Assembly: GCF_002575655.3 (NCBI RefSeq)
Contig: NC_053037.3
Location: 568,394,880 to 568,458,879 of the forward strand
Direction: 5' to 3'
Source: Aegilops tauschii subsp. strangulata
Taxonomy: Eukaryota > Streptophyta > Magnoliopsida > Poales > Poaceae
Length of the DNA: 64,000 nt
A program made the position numbers and the translations under genes. Positions 47,201-59,057 of the stretch are shown one piece after another. The notes beneath the pieces are model-generated. The model was not told the origin of the DNA. It ran no database searches and saw only the letters and a program-made list of their open reading frames with translations. How positions within the stretch are numbered: position 1 is the first letter of the stretch; every line of letters begins with the position of its first letter.

Positions 47201-48010
47201 CCTTCTCATCTACCAAGTATTTAGGGTAGTACTGCTTCAGTGACCGTTCCCCTCATTACAGAAGCACTTAGTCTCGGGTTTGGGTTCAACCTTGGGATTC
47301 TTCACTAGAGCAGCAAACGACTTGCTGTTTCATGAAGTATCCCTTTTGCCCTTGCCCTTCTTAAACTAGTGGTTTAACCATCAACAATTGATGCTCCTTC
47401 TTGATTTCTACTTTCGCGGTGTCAAACATCGCGAATAGCTCAAGGATCATCATAACTATCCCTGATATGTTATAGTTCATCACGAAGCTCTACTAGCTTG
47501 GTGGCAGTGACTATGGAGAACCATCACTATCTCATCTGGAAGATTAACTCCCACTCGATTCAAGATTGTGGTACTCAGACAATCTGAGCACATTCTCAAC
47601 GATTGAGCTTTTCTCCCTTAGTTTGTAGGCTTAAGAAACTTGTCAGAGGTCTCATACCTCTTGACGTGGGCACTAGTCTGAAATCCCAATTTCAGTCTTC
47701 GGAACATCTCACATGTTCTGCGACGTTTCAAAAACGTCTCTGGTGCCACAATTCTAAACCGTTAGCATTACGCACTGAACTATCACGTAGTCATCAAAAC
47801 GTGTATGTCAGATGTTTCGTAACATCTACAGACGACGCTGAGGTTCAGCACACCGAGCGGTGCATTAAGGACATAAGCCTTCTGTGCAGCAATGAGGACA
47901 ATCCTCAGTTTACGGACCCAGTCCGCATAATTGCTACTACCAACTTTCAACTAAATTTTCTCTAGGAACATATCTTAAACAGTAGAACTAAAGCGTATGA
48001 CATAATTTGT
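44246..48010 (-). pseudogene. Degenerate Copia gag-pol, copy 2
   Basis: Order as in copy 1. Gag lies near 48000-47150, with protease remnants near 47130. Integrase lies near 46780-46080 (WHCHLSHIGIERMKKLHVDG, GYPK-like IENPKQLG at 45940), the linker near 45840-45550 (HETSDQVT, TRMRATSEWY) and RT near 45500-44780 (KAAFILGIKIYRDRSRR). No frame exceeds about 120 codons and the YVDD and DDE motifs are not intact. A 60-bp leader duplication at 48225-48322 is kept. Confidence 0.8.
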
Positions 48011-48224
48011 AAAGACCTTTTGACTATGTTCATGATAATGAAGTTCATCTGATTATTGAACTCCCACTCAGATAGACATCCCTCTAGTCATCTAAGTGAT
48101 ACATGATCCGAGTCAAACTAGGCCGTGTCCGATCATCACGTGAGACGGACTAGTCATCATCGGTGAACATCTCCATGTTGATCGTATCTACTATACGACT
48201 CATGTTCGACCTTTCGGTCTCTTG

Positions 48225-48322
48225 TGTTCCGAGGCCATGTCTGTACATGCTAGGCTCGTCAAGTCAACCTAAGTGTTTTGCATGTGTTCCGAGGCCATGT
48301 CTGTACATGCTAGGCTCGTCAA
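48225..48322 (-). repeat. 60-bp tandem duplication in Copia leader
   Basis: 'gttccgaggccatgtctgt' with 'acatgctaggctcgtcaa' occurs twice, exactly 60 bp apart, as in copy 1 at 27301/27361. Confidence 0.7.
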
Positions 48323-49268
48323 CACCCGTTGTATTCGAACGTTAGAATCTATCACACCCGATCATCACGTGGTGCTTCGAAACAACGAACCTTCGCAATG
48401 GTGCACAGTTAGGGGGAACACGTCTCTTGAAATTTTTAGTAGGGATCATCTTACTTACTACCGTCGTTCTAAGCAAATAAGATGCATAACATGATAAATC
48501 ACATGCAATCAAATAGTGACATGATATGGCCAATATCATTTTGCTCCTTTGATCTCCATCTTCGGGGCACCATGATCATCTTTGTCACCGGCATGACACC
48601 ATGATCTCCATCATTGTGTCTTCATGAAGTTGTCACGCCAACGATTACTTCTACTTCTATGGCTAACGCACTTAGCAATAAAGTAAAGTAATTTACATGG
48701 CGTTATTCAATGACACGCAGGTCATACAAAAAATAAAGACAACTCCTATGGCTCCTGCCGGTTGTCATACTCATCGACATGCAAGTCGTGATTCCTATTA
48801 CAAGAATATGATCAATCACATATATCATTCATCACATCTTCTGGCCATATCACATCACATAGCACATGCTGCAAAAACAAGTTAGACGTCCTCTAATTGT
48901 TGTTGCAAGTTTTTACGTGGCTTGTATAGGTTTCTAGCAAGAACGTTTCTTACCTACGTAAAACCACAACGTGATATGCCAATTTCTATTTACCCTTCAT
49001 AAGGACCCTTTTCATCGAATCCGTTCCGACTAAAGTGGGAGAGACAGACACCCGCTAGCCACCTTATGCAACTAGTGCATGTCAGTCGGTGGAACCTGTC
49101 TCACGTAAGCATACGTGTAAGGTCGGTCCGGGCCGCTTCATCCCACAATGCCGCCGGAACAAGATAAGACTAGTAGCGGCAAGAAGAATTGGCAACATCT
49201 ACGCCCACAACTGCTTTGTGTTCTACTCGTGCATAGAAACTACGCATAAACCTGGCTCATGATGCCAT

Positions 49269-51054
49269 TGTTGGGGAACGTAGCAGAAATTCAAAATTTT
49301 CTACGCATCACCAAGATCAATCTATGGAGTAATCTAGCAACGAGGGGAAGGGGAGTGCATCTACATACCCTTGTAGATCGCGATGCGGAAGCGTTGCAAG
49401 AACGCGGATGAGGGAGTCGTACTCATAGCGATTCAGATCGCGGTTGATTCCGATCTAAGCGCCGAACCACGGCGCCTCCGCGTTCAACACACGTGCAGCC
49501 CGGTGACGTCTCCCACGCCTTGATCCAGCAAGGAGAGAGGGAGAGGTTGGGGAAGACTCCATCCAGCAGCAGCACGACGGCGTGGTGGTGGTGGAGGAGC
49601 GTGGCAATCCCGCAGGGCTTCGCCAAGCACCGCGGGAGAGGAGGAGGAGGGAGAGGGGTAGGGCTGCACCGAAAGAGAGACGTTCTCGTGTGTCTTGGGC
49701 AGCCCAAACCTCAACTATATATAGGGGGGGAGGGGGCTGCGCCCCCCTTAGGGTTTCCACCCCCAAGAGGAGGCGGCCAGCCCTAGATCCCATCCAACGG
49801 GGGCGGCCAAGGGGAGGAGAGGGGGGGCGCCACTAGGGTGGGCCTTAAGGCCCATCTGGACCTAGGGTTTGCCCCCTCCCACTCTCCCATGCGCCTTGGG
49901 CCTTGGTGGGGGGGCGCACCAGCCCACCTGGGGCTGGTCCCCTCCCACACTTGGCCCACGCAGCCTTCTGCGGCTGGTGGCCCCACTTGGGGGACCCCCG
50001 GGACCCTCCCGGTGGTCCCGGTACATTACCGATTTCACCCGAAACTTTTCCGGTGACCAAAACAGGACTTCCCATATATAAATCTTTACCTCCGGACCAT
50101 TCCGGAACTCCTCGTGACGTCCGGGATCTCATCCGGGACTCCGAACAACATTCGGTAACCACGTACATACTTTCCCTATAACCCTAGCGTCATCGAACCT
50201 TAAGTGTGTAGACCCTACGGGTTCGGGAACCATGCAGACATGACCGAGACGTTCTCCGGTCAATAACCAACAGAGGGATCTGGATACCCATGTTGGCTCC
50301 CACATGTTCCACGATGATCTCATCGGATGAACCACGATGTCGGGGATTCAATCAATCCCGTATTCAATTCCCTTTGTCTATCGGTATGTTACTTGCCCGA
50401 GATTCGATCGTCGGTATCCCGATACCTTGTTCAATCTCGTTAACGGCAAGTCTCTTTACTCGTTCCGTAACTCACATCATCCCGTGATCAACTCCTTGGT
50501 CACATTGTGCACATTATGATGATGTCCTACCGAGTGGGCCCAGAGATACCTCTCCGTTTACACGGAGTGACAAATCCTAGTCTCGATTCGTGCCAACCCA
50601 ACAGACACTTTCGGAGATACCTTTAGTGCACCTTTATAGTCACCCAGTTACATTGTGACGTTTGGTACACCCAAAGCATTCCTACGGTATCCGGGAGTTG
50701 CACAATCTCATGGTCTAAGGAAATGATACTTGACATTAGAAAAGCTCTGAGCAAACGAACTACACGATCTTGTGCTAGGCTTAGGATTGGGTCTTGTCCA
50801 TCACATCATTCTCCTAATGATGTGATCCCGTTATCAACGACATCCAATGTCCATGGTCAGGAAACCGTAACCATCTATTGATCAACGAGCTAGTCAACTA
50901 GAGGCTTACTAGGGACATGGTGTTGTCTATGTATCCAGACGTGTATCTGAGTTTCCTATCAATACAATTCTAGCATGGATAATAAACGATTATCATGAAC
51001 AATGAAATATAATAATAACCAATTTATTATTGCCTCTAGGGCATATTTCCAACA
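49269..51054 (-). repeat. 5' LTR of Angela-type copy 2
   Basis: 1786 bp, followed on the minus strand by ATGGCATCATGAGCCAGG, the primer-site region also found in copy 1. Confidence 0.9.
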
Positions 51055-52480
51055 TCTCGGTCATCAGGACAAGTCATGTGGAGGCAACCCATGTGCTTCA
51101 TCCAACAGACATATAGAGTGTAGGCTAAAGCTAACCCACTAGCGTATTGTAGCCTAGACTTGCCCTTCCATGGCAGTGTTGGCACATCTCGTAGAAGGGG
51201 GCCGGGGGGGCAAGACGTCTAAGTAGCCGGATGGCAATGCATCTTCACAAAATAACAACAGGGTGTATGTTTCCCGGGGGCGTGGTAACCCGACCGTAGT
51301 CGGGTATCTTGCCGAGAAGATGCAGAGTATGACCGCATCCAGGGATGGGGCTTCGTAGGGGGTGATATTGTCACGGAGGGTCCAAGGAGCATCGACATCA
51401 TCCCGCCAATGCGCAAGTTTTGGCTAATGCATGAGAGAGGATGCAGACATGTCGGGCGTCAACTCAACTCTTAGCTAGTGTGGTGCAGGCGACCAACATA
51501 TGCACCACTCCTAGCAGGATGATCATGGTGCTACTCTGATTGTGCACTCTAATGCTAGTGACATGGTGAAACTAGTCTATGCAGGTACCCGCCCCCCCTC
51601 CTAAAAATAGAGAGAAAAATGCACGGCAAGGGGTGACCAGGACCACAGGATGGTAGATGGTGGAAAGATGACGATAGAAGGCGAGGTCAAGATCACTCCA
51701 TAGGGAAACCGACCCAATGGCGCCCGGTAACACGATGCGGCCACAGGTGGTGTCCCGCTGGAGCATCTGATATTTAAGTATGAACTACCTAGTGGGGGAG
51801 GAAGAGCCCTAGCACAACCCATGATCTTTAGAGCTTAGCACAAGCGAACTCCGACAACATTGTTTTTTCTTTCTGAGATGCAGTCTAAAGATATGACGAA
51901 AATATATCGATCACATTTAGCTTTGAGTGTATTTGAAGAGATATGTAGTGTTTCTCAAAGTGGGGGTTCAACACTCTTTTGGAATGAATTCTTGAGTCGC
52001 GATGTAAAATCTATGGCCGATAGATATATTGATGCATATGTGCGTGTGTCTACTGATGATCCCCCTTGGAGGCTCATGTGTCTGTATGGCGAGCCTCGCA
52101 CAGTCGATAGTCATCTCATTTGCTCCCTAGTGAGTGATCTACACCACCTTACAAACATGTCGTGGGTTGTGACTAAACCCTACAATGAAGCTATCTGGGG
52201 CCTCAAGCACTTCTCCTAGTCCCCACAAACACTAGGTCACATGGTTGCTTTTCATGACGTTCTTCAGTTTGTGTGATCTTTGTTTTTCAAAGCTACTTAC
52301 TTATGATAACAGTCATGTCAGGAGTGCAAATATAAAAGCTGGTTGGACCAAGTGGTGGCCAAAAATCAAAGGCGAGGCTTTGCTGAGGCGTCCGTCGAAC
52401 ATCTAGTTGCACAAAGCTTAGACCATGCCCCCATTCTCCTCAAGTCACCGACATAGAAGCGTAGAAGACCAGGAATGTTG
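51055..52480 (+). pseudogene. LINE ORF1 end and ORF2 endonuclease
   Basis: Resumes the LINE of 41500-42446: zinc knuckle end (GHQDKSCGGNPC), then about 700 bp without a readable frame. Next is an APE-type endonuclease of L1 ORF2 (51860-52219 open; LFWNEFLSRDV, DDPPWRLMCLYGEPRT, then after a stop AFHDVLQF and EHLVAQSLDHAPILLKS). The GDFNE motif is altered (VVTKPYNEA), so it was inactive. The LINE breaks off near 52480, before RT. Confidence 0.75.
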
Positions 52481-52489
52481 GGCGAGGTG

Positions 52490-52855
52490 AACAATGCAGC
52501 GGTGGTGCTAGGGTTTGGTCATGGATCATGGAAAGAAAGGGAAATGGATGAAAATGGTTGATGTGGTGTCTGAGAATCCGTACACAAAGGGAAGGGAAAT
52601 TCTATGTTCTAAGGCACTCACAACCTGTAGGAGGTTTCAAGAGGGAAACCGCCTATGCTAGAGAGAAATTAGAGGTGACTTCATAGTACCAACCGCCTCC
52701 AATCTTTCTTGCAGACCGTTTCAAAATTATAACCGCCTCTGGCTCTCTGTAACAAGAATAACCGCCTTCGGTGGGGGTATTACATGCGGGTTCGGTCTCT
52801 TGGGTCACAACCGCTTCTGGGGAAGAGGGCACTAATGCTCCTTTACGTACTAGTG
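52490..52855 (-). mobile_element. CACTA transposon terminus
   Basis: On the minus strand this begins CACTAGTACGTAAAGGAGCA at 52855, a CACTA-type terminus. Subterminal AACCGCCT-like motifs follow at about 52660, 52690, 52731, 52761 and 52809. The opposite terminus and transposase are not found; it is truncated near the LINE junction. Confidence 0.65.
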
Positions 52856-53970
52856 CTCATCTCTGACTACAACTTCACCGAGTTGATGCAAGTGGTCCCA
52901 CAATGGACACCGCCTAAAGATGGCTCCTCCGTGGATGCCCGCAACCTGTTCGGATGGCCCCTCTGCCCAAAAAGCTTGATGGAAACCGAAGAGATAATGA
53001 TGATGAATATCATCAACGATGGTCAATCGTTCAGATATGTGGAGATTAGTACTTGTCGGCACCCAATGCAGAAGTAAAGAAAGCAAAAAGAGGAGAAACA
53101 TACACTGTCAAGGAGGACGGGTTGTTGTGCTTGGCTTGATTGGGCACCATGGTTGGTCCTTTTTCCAGTGACGGGCAAGGGGGCTCTTGGAGGAAGGTGC
53201 ATGAGTTCTCTCTTGAAATGAAGAACTACACATTGTTTGATTTGGCGAGAATCGATGATCAGAGTGAGAACTCCCTCAATCATTGGTGTTATGCCATCAA
53301 AGACTAAGTGAACACATATTGTGGTGCATATGCTCAAATGAATAATTGTGCACCAAGTGGAAGCCTCCTAAAAAATCATCATATAATTTATTTGCTCTAT
53401 GTTGCAATGTGTTCATCGTGTGATTCACTTTTCTAGCCCAACTTGGGGCCAACATTGTACAGGAAAACCAATGAGAAGACATTCACCACACATCATTGTT
53501 GGATCAAGTTGAATGACTTAGCCAACCCAATCAAGACCGCCAATGCCAAAAGTGGCGCACCTCTCTCAATGGAAGAAGTTGGTGAAGTGCGCGGGAGAGG
53601 GCATGGGGTTGGAGGGGCTTGCACCGGCAACCCATGTGCCAAGGGCGAGAGGGAAGTGGGGGCAGGAGAGGCCAAAGCGCAATGGGGCGGCTAACCAAAT
53701 GGTAGATAAGTGGGAGGATAAATGGAAAGGAGGTGGCGAGTGCCAAATGAAATTAACTAAATGAAGTGAAGAATATGAGAGGTTTAAAGAGTTTGCAGAG
53801 ATGCAAACACAGAAGGTTGATATTGAGGAGGCATGCTTGCACTTGAGACGATGTGCGAGGAGTCTAAGGTCATGTACATCAAGGCCGAGGAGTTGGATGC
53901 CGATGGGCGGTGTGGGTCCACATGTGTGTAGCGGCATCATTGCATGCTTTGAAAACGACGATGTGCAATG
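52856..53970 (+). pseudogene. NAM-associated / Myb-like domain protein, broken
   Basis: A decayed gene of the plant family with a trihelix/Myb-like region and a NAM-associated C-terminal domain, common near Harbinger elements. Visible in different frames: KKAKRGETYTVKEDGLLCLA near 53075, WRKVHEFSLEMKNYTLFDLA near 53190, NHWCYAIKD with a stop, FTTHHCWIKLND near 53480, ERPKRNGAANQMVDKWEDKW near 53665, and EEYERFKEFAEMQTQKVDIEEA near 53770. At least four frame breaks. A 5' open stretch (52856-53077, FTELMQVVPQWTPPKDGSSV) may belong to it. Function unknown; not expressed as a full protein. Confidence 0.65.
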
Positions 53971-54768
53971 ATTCATTTGATTGATTTTTTTTGAATTATT
54001 GGGTCTGAATTATGAACTTTGTTTGAATTATTTGTCATGCACAATTTATCTTCCAATTGTTTGGAAGTGCTATATGTATCAAAAATTGTCTTTTGCTGTT
54101 GCAAATGGATGAAACTCAACTTAAGAAAAAAACTTAAGGGGGAGGGGCGGACAAACATGATAATTTTGGGTACTAGCATTAGTTGACCAAGCTTCAACCG
54201 GCTGTTCGCGGATATGTCCGGATGTGTCCACTGAAAAATAGGGCACCCATTAAGATTTTCTCCTCGGGGATGTCCTAAGGCATGACCAAGCTATCCTCTC
54301 ATGCATGCTCTAGCTCCTTAGACATGCTACACCCTCAGCATGTCTCTTTTCTCTTCTCTTCCTTGATCTTTCTAGCAACCAGAACACATTGCATATTGGA
54401 GCAAAAAAAGATTGTTGCTCCAGTGGATTTTTTTCTCACCTTCGATAAAAAGTAGGACCCACACTAGAGAGTGGGCATGCTGCCACGCTTGAGTGTCCCT
54501 TATGCGGAGTTGGCAACAACAAACTGCGCATCGGCAAACTTGACGGCAAATGTACCAAAATGCACCATTACAACAAGTTAAGTGATTGTTCTTCACGATT
54601 TTGACATGTTTATGTATGGATCTATTGCCACCATGCAAGTTTGTGTAGCATGGGTGCTATTAACTCTTTTTAGAAAGTGTTGATGGTTTCAATGCAAAAA
54701 TAACTCTTTGTGACCACTTTATATCTATGAACTCTTTTTATACATTTGTGCTCTTCTGATGTTGTGTA
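53971..54768. other. Intergenic, AT-rich, no gene
   Basis: No coding similarity or complete repeat recognised. AT-rich 3' flank of the NAM-like pseudogene, then unassigned sequence. Confidence 0.45.
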
Positions 54769-55071
54769 CTCTCTCCGTCCATGAATAAGTGTACATTTGA
54801 CATTTAAAATTTGTCCACAAAAGAGTGTACTATTTCTATCTTCCAATGCACTTCAAAGTAGAAAAAAAATGTTTCTCTCTTCTCGCACAGTAATCAAGAC
54901 CAATTACATTCAACACATGGTCTTCTCACTTTCTACATGCACTTAGCGCATTGGGAGTGCGGTAATTAAAGAGGAGAGAGATGGTGGATTGCACCTTCAC
55001 AATACATTTTTTACTCCACTATAATATGTCCTAAAAATTTTATGTTTACACTTATTTGTGGACTGACAGAG
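54769..55071. mobile_element. Stowaway-like (Tc1/mariner) MITE
   Basis: 303 bp between TA dinucleotides (54767-54768 and 55072-55073). Inverted termini CTCTCTCCGTCCATGAATAAGTGTA and the matching 'acacttatttgtggactgacagag'. This is the common Triticeae 'ctccgtcc' Mariner MITE class. No coding. Confidence 0.85.
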
Positions 55072-55073
55072 TA

Positions 55074-55743
55074 TGGTTGAAGCTTTGCTTATGTATAGCT
55101 TGATGCTACTTTACTGTGTTTGGATGCGTTTTCATTTATTCCAGGTCAAGTTTGTTGTTAAGGTTGCAAGTTGCTCTTCTTGCCTTGGTGCGCCGTAACT
55201 GTTTGCATTTCTAGATTCCAAGCCCTGCTCTGCTCCCATGATGAATGGTGCATGGATCTTATACCTTGTTTGTCTGACTTTGAGTGATCCTCGCAGCATA
55301 TCCTTATTGGACTTTCTTTCTATAGGAAGTGTTGAAACTCTTTACATTTTTAAGAGTGATGCTTAGCCCATGGTTTTCCTGCCTTGGTTCTCACCGCTGT
55401 TACCTTTTCCTAGTGATGAATGATAAAGTGTTTGCTTTTCAATTGTCAAACGGATTAAAAGAATGATCATGGTTAAAGTCCTTTGACGTGAACACCAGCT
55501 TCCAATTTATGGTGTTTTTCCAAAGTAAAAAATCCACCTCGCTACAAAGACAAGAAAAAGTATTTTTAACTGGCAAATTGTTGCTTTGTTACCCATTCCC
55601 GTACCAGGAATACAGTTCTTCTGCCAAGCATATTCAGGTGCAGCAGATGCTTCAGGAATCTTAATTACGTAGCAATCCTGTACACAAACGCACTATCAAC
55701 TTCAGTATGATGTCTATAATATGGGATTATAGTTCTTGGCGGT
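55074..55743. other. 3' flank of the dioxygenase gene
   Basis: No gene. The part nearest 55743 is presumably the dioxygenase 3'-UTR; a canonical AATAAA was not located on the minus strand. Confidence 0.45.
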
Positions 55744-56939
55744 CTAGTTGATCTTGGCGAAGTCCAGCGTCTTCTTGCCCTCGAGCTTGCTGGTGACGTA
55801 GTGCCGGCTGTACTCGCCGTGCTTGAACCTCCGGTACCGGCAGGGCTCCCCGTCGGCGACTAGCTCCGGCAGTGGGCCGAGCTCGACGTCGTAGGCTGGC
55901 GCGTAGAACGTCACGATGGACAGGCGGTCCTGCTCGCCGTTGGTCACCGCCCGGTGCTCCACGCTCTTGTACCTGCCGTTGGTGAGCACCTCGAGCGAGT
56001 CGCCGAGGTTGACGACGAGGGCGTGCGGGACGGGGTGGACGGGCACCCAGGCGCCGTCCCTGAGCACCTGCAGCCCCGCGCGGCCGGCGTCCTGCTGGAG
56101 CACGGTGACCGCGCTCCCGTCGGAGTGCGCGCTCAGCCCCAGCACCAGGTCCGGCCGCGGGCACGGTGGGTAGAAGTTCATCCGCACCGCCTGCACCGCG
56201 TCGCCGAACATGCCCGCGAACGTGCCGGGCGCCAGGCCCAGCGTCTCGGCGATGTGCTCCAGGAGACGATGGCAGAGCGCCCTGACCTCGGCGGAGTACC
56301 TCTCGAGGGTGTCGGTGAAGGCGGCCGGCGTGGTCGGCCAGAGCATGGGCTGCCGGATGAACGCCGGGGACACGCCGAGCGCCAGCATGTTGCACCAATC
56401 GAGCTTCTGGTCCTCGGAGAAGACGAAGGCGTGGCCGTAGCCCTGGATGCCGCCCGGCGCCATGGGGTACCGCTCCTTCTCCTCCAGCGGCAGCATGAAG
56501 AACTCCCTCGACAACCTCTCCATCTCGTCCAGCAGCTCGCCGTCGATGCCATGGTTCACAACCTACATACACACACAGCATCATCAGTCACATGATGGAT
56601 GATTAACGAAGTGATCCAGCGATGGGTCGACTGGTACATGCTGCGGACCTGGAAGAAGCCCCACTCCTCGCAGGCCTGCCTGAGCTTCTCCAGCTCGTCC
56701 CCATCGCCGCCGCCGCGCCGGAGCTCGCCGGCGTCGATGACGGGGATCTCCGCGTGCGCGCACACGTTAGCGCCGCCCGGCCGGTCGTCGCCGTCCCGGA
56801 CGTACCGCTCCGGCACGTCGTCCACGCACGCCCTCTGCAGCTCCTGCACGTCGTCCACCCGCCCGATCTTGACAACCCCACCATCCTCCTCCTGCCGCTG
56901 CTGCTGCTGCTTAGGGGAGCAGACGGCCGCAGAAGCCAT
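55744..56939 (-). CDS. 2-oxoglutarate/Fe(II)-dependent dioxygenase
   Basis: Two exons, 56939-56649 and 56562-55744, with an 86-bp intron (donor TTCCAG|GTCCGC, acceptor TATGTAG|GTTGTG) at the conserved place between GFFQ and VVNHG; 369 residues. The DIOX_N domain begins near residue 64 (EIPVIDAGEL) and runs through EEWGFFQVVNHG. The jelly-roll oxygenase domain has Fe ligands His243, Asp245 (AHSDGSAVTVLQQD) and His300 (SVEHRAV), and the 2-oxoglutarate pair Arg310/Ser312 (RLSIVTF). All catalytic residues are present. The sequence fits the SRG1 / norcoclaurine-synthase-like group of plant soluble oxygenases; the substrate cannot be told. The GC-rich third positions contrast with flanking repeats. 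The first ATG lies about 50 bp after a TATA box; no lesions. Confidence 0.93.
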
Positions 56940-56986
56940 TGCCGACCGTCCTGCTTCGGTGCCGAATCTTGGTGCCGGCGTGCGCC

Positions 56987-56996
56987 TGTATATATA
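56987..56996 (-). promoter_or_regulatory. TATA box of the dioxygenase gene
   Basis: Minus strand CTATATATAC about 50 bp before the ATG at 56939, giving a very short leader. Confidence 0.65.
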
Positions 56997-57846
56997 GGCC
57001 GGCTACCGAGAGAGAGACATCACCGGGATTCGTCCTGGCCGCTCTTGGTGGGTGTGAGTGTGAGTGTGGTGTTACGTCACACGTGAGCTCAGCGCAGCTC
57101 CACTCGGCGAGAAAGCCGAAAACACCATGAAAGATTCAGAAGTTTCGTGCCGGTGAAAACCACGGCATCCGGTAGAGGATGAGGATCAAGCCGGCAAGCT
57201 TTGCTTTCGCTCCGAGTTGGTTACTATTCTTCTGCTGCCGCTGGTGGCAGGCAGTGTGCGGTCGCTTTAGCGCTTTGGCCGGTTTCTTCGCGAGCTTTTG
57301 CTTTAGTTGGGCACTGTTTTGCGCCATGATCCGCGACTTTGTGACGCGGGACGGCCGAGTGGTTTCAGATCAGACGTTTGTTTGCCAGTTTCGGAGGCGG
57401 AGGATAGGCACGGGCTGGGGTCCGTACCTAAAACTATGATATCCCGTGATGATGGGGACTGGATGGATGATGCCGTGATGGTGGCTCATGATGCATGTGA
57501 ACGTCCTTTTCTTTTCTCTAGCAGCATTATTTTGAACTTTCTTTTCTTTTGCCTAGATGAAAATTGAAATGTCATTTTGTTTCTGAAGTCAAAAAGTTTG
57601 ATATGGCCTAGCTCGGCCGAGTGTGCCACCGAGCCTAATCAACGGTTCGTCCTGTAACTTGCGGGGTCAACGCCCTAGTAAGTTGTCCAGACCGCCTTTT
57701 TGGGGGCGGGGGGGAATATCAAGACTACCCATGATTTGACATTTAGCTTCAAAACCACTTTTTTTATTTATTTAAGCAAAACCTTCAAAACCATTCAAAA
57801 GGATAATTTAGAGCATCTATAACTGGACCTAGTAAAATCCGCCCCT
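56997..57846. other. Dioxygenase upstream region
   Basis: No gene recognised. Presumably the promoter region; a G-run at about 57695-57715. It ends at the C-run used as target by the Copia element. Confidence 0.45.
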
Positions 57847-57948
57847 CCCCCAGTTTAAGTTAGGGTTGTGTGAGGCACAGCCTCCGCATATCTCGTATAT
57901 ATATAGGACCAACAATACAGAGTTATGTTACAATACGACAGGTACAGG

Positions 57949-59028
57949 TCAGCCTGGGCGTTCGGTCTTTTCGGTTTGTTCGGTTCGGTCTTTCAAGAAT
58001 TCGGTCTTCCATAATTGAAGACCGAAATAATTTCGGTCTTTTCGGTTTTCCACTATTCGGTCTTTGGTCTTTACATACCAATGTTCGGTCCCGACCAAAC
58101 AGACCAAATTTAGTGACACAACTCAGATTCATATACATTACTTCCAGTATCTGTACGTATTTATTTATGCAAAATTGAGACAACAAATGTATGTACAGAG
58201 GTGCGTGTGTGTAAGAAAAATTAGACAAGTGTTAGACAACAAAAGTATGTAACAGGCTAACATCACAAATTCTGAACAATATAGCTTTGCACATACATAA
58301 GTATGCGTTAACATAGGTACGCACACACATTCAATAATCTGGACTTGACACAAGGCTCTGCACTTAGGCATTATTGGCCGATCTGATGCACTCATGCACA
58401 TACATAAGAGTCACTTGCTCATCTTCAAGCTTCAGTTGTGAGGTAAAGCACCGGAAAAGGAGAGTAGGCGGCAGCCAGCTTGGAAGAGACGGTGGCGACG
58501 GATTGACGCCAGTGCAGCAGCGTGGAAGGGGACAGGATCTGAAGCACCACTGGCGGATGGCGATTCGCAGGCTGTGGAGCGATGTACGGGAGGTTGGGTT
58601 GCCGGGCGGTTGTCACCGGTCACGGCAGCGGATCGGGGCGGATCTCACCGGTCACGGCCGCGGATCGGAGCGCTCCTTGGGGAGGCGGTCGTCACGGGGC
58701 CTGGTCTCTTAGCGGCGGCTAGGGTTGGTCATTGGCAGAGAAGGGGGAGGAACGAGAGTGAGGCTGCGGTTCGTGCCTCTGTGTCGCTCGTCGTGAGGAG
58801 GTGAGGTAGTGTCTCGCTCGTGAGGATTGGGCTAGCCAGTTGGGCCTTAGGTAAACATTGTTGTGCGTGTGGGCTTTTAAAATAGATCAGTCTATATGGT
58901 CTTTTCGGTCCTGCAGGGTAGAGGACCGATTTGACCGTATTAAATTCGGTCATGTAGTTTTGCAGACCAAAGTTTATTCGGTCTTTTCGGGTTCGGTTTT
59001 CGGTCTTCGGTTTTTATGCCCGGGGTGA
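57949..59028. mobile_element. hAT-type MITE inside an LTR
   Basis: 1080 bp with an 8-bp target duplication GGTACAGG (57941-57948, 59029-59036) and short imperfect inverted termini TCAGCCTGGGC / GCCCGGGGTGA. Subterminal 'ttcggtcttttcggtt' repeats face each other at both ends (57959-58080 and 58880-59015). No transposase. The duplication size fits hAT. Removing it restores the 111-bp LTR exactly. Confidence 0.85.
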
Positions 59029-59057
59029 GGTACAGGAACCGTTTCCAACACACCCGC

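Larger units (their letters stand above)
42447..51054 (-). mobile_element. Complete Angela/BARE-type Copia element, copy 2
   Basis: 8608 bp with LTRs 42447-44230 and 49269-51054, and a perfect target duplication TCTCG (42442-42446, 51055-51059). By eye the LTRs differ at about 16 sites in 1785 bp (about 99 percent identity), so insertion was recent. Yet the interior (44231-49268) is near full length but broken by shifts and stops every 100-250 bp. This suggests an already defective genome mobilised in trans. Confidence 0.95.

Noticed and set aside
56178..56884. Ser/Arg-rich open frames antisense or shifted at the dioxygenase
   Set aside because: Shadow frames of the dioxygenase exons caused by high GC at third positions.
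58374..58712. 112-codon open frame
   Set aside because: Non-coding GC-rich middle of the hAT MITE; no domain.
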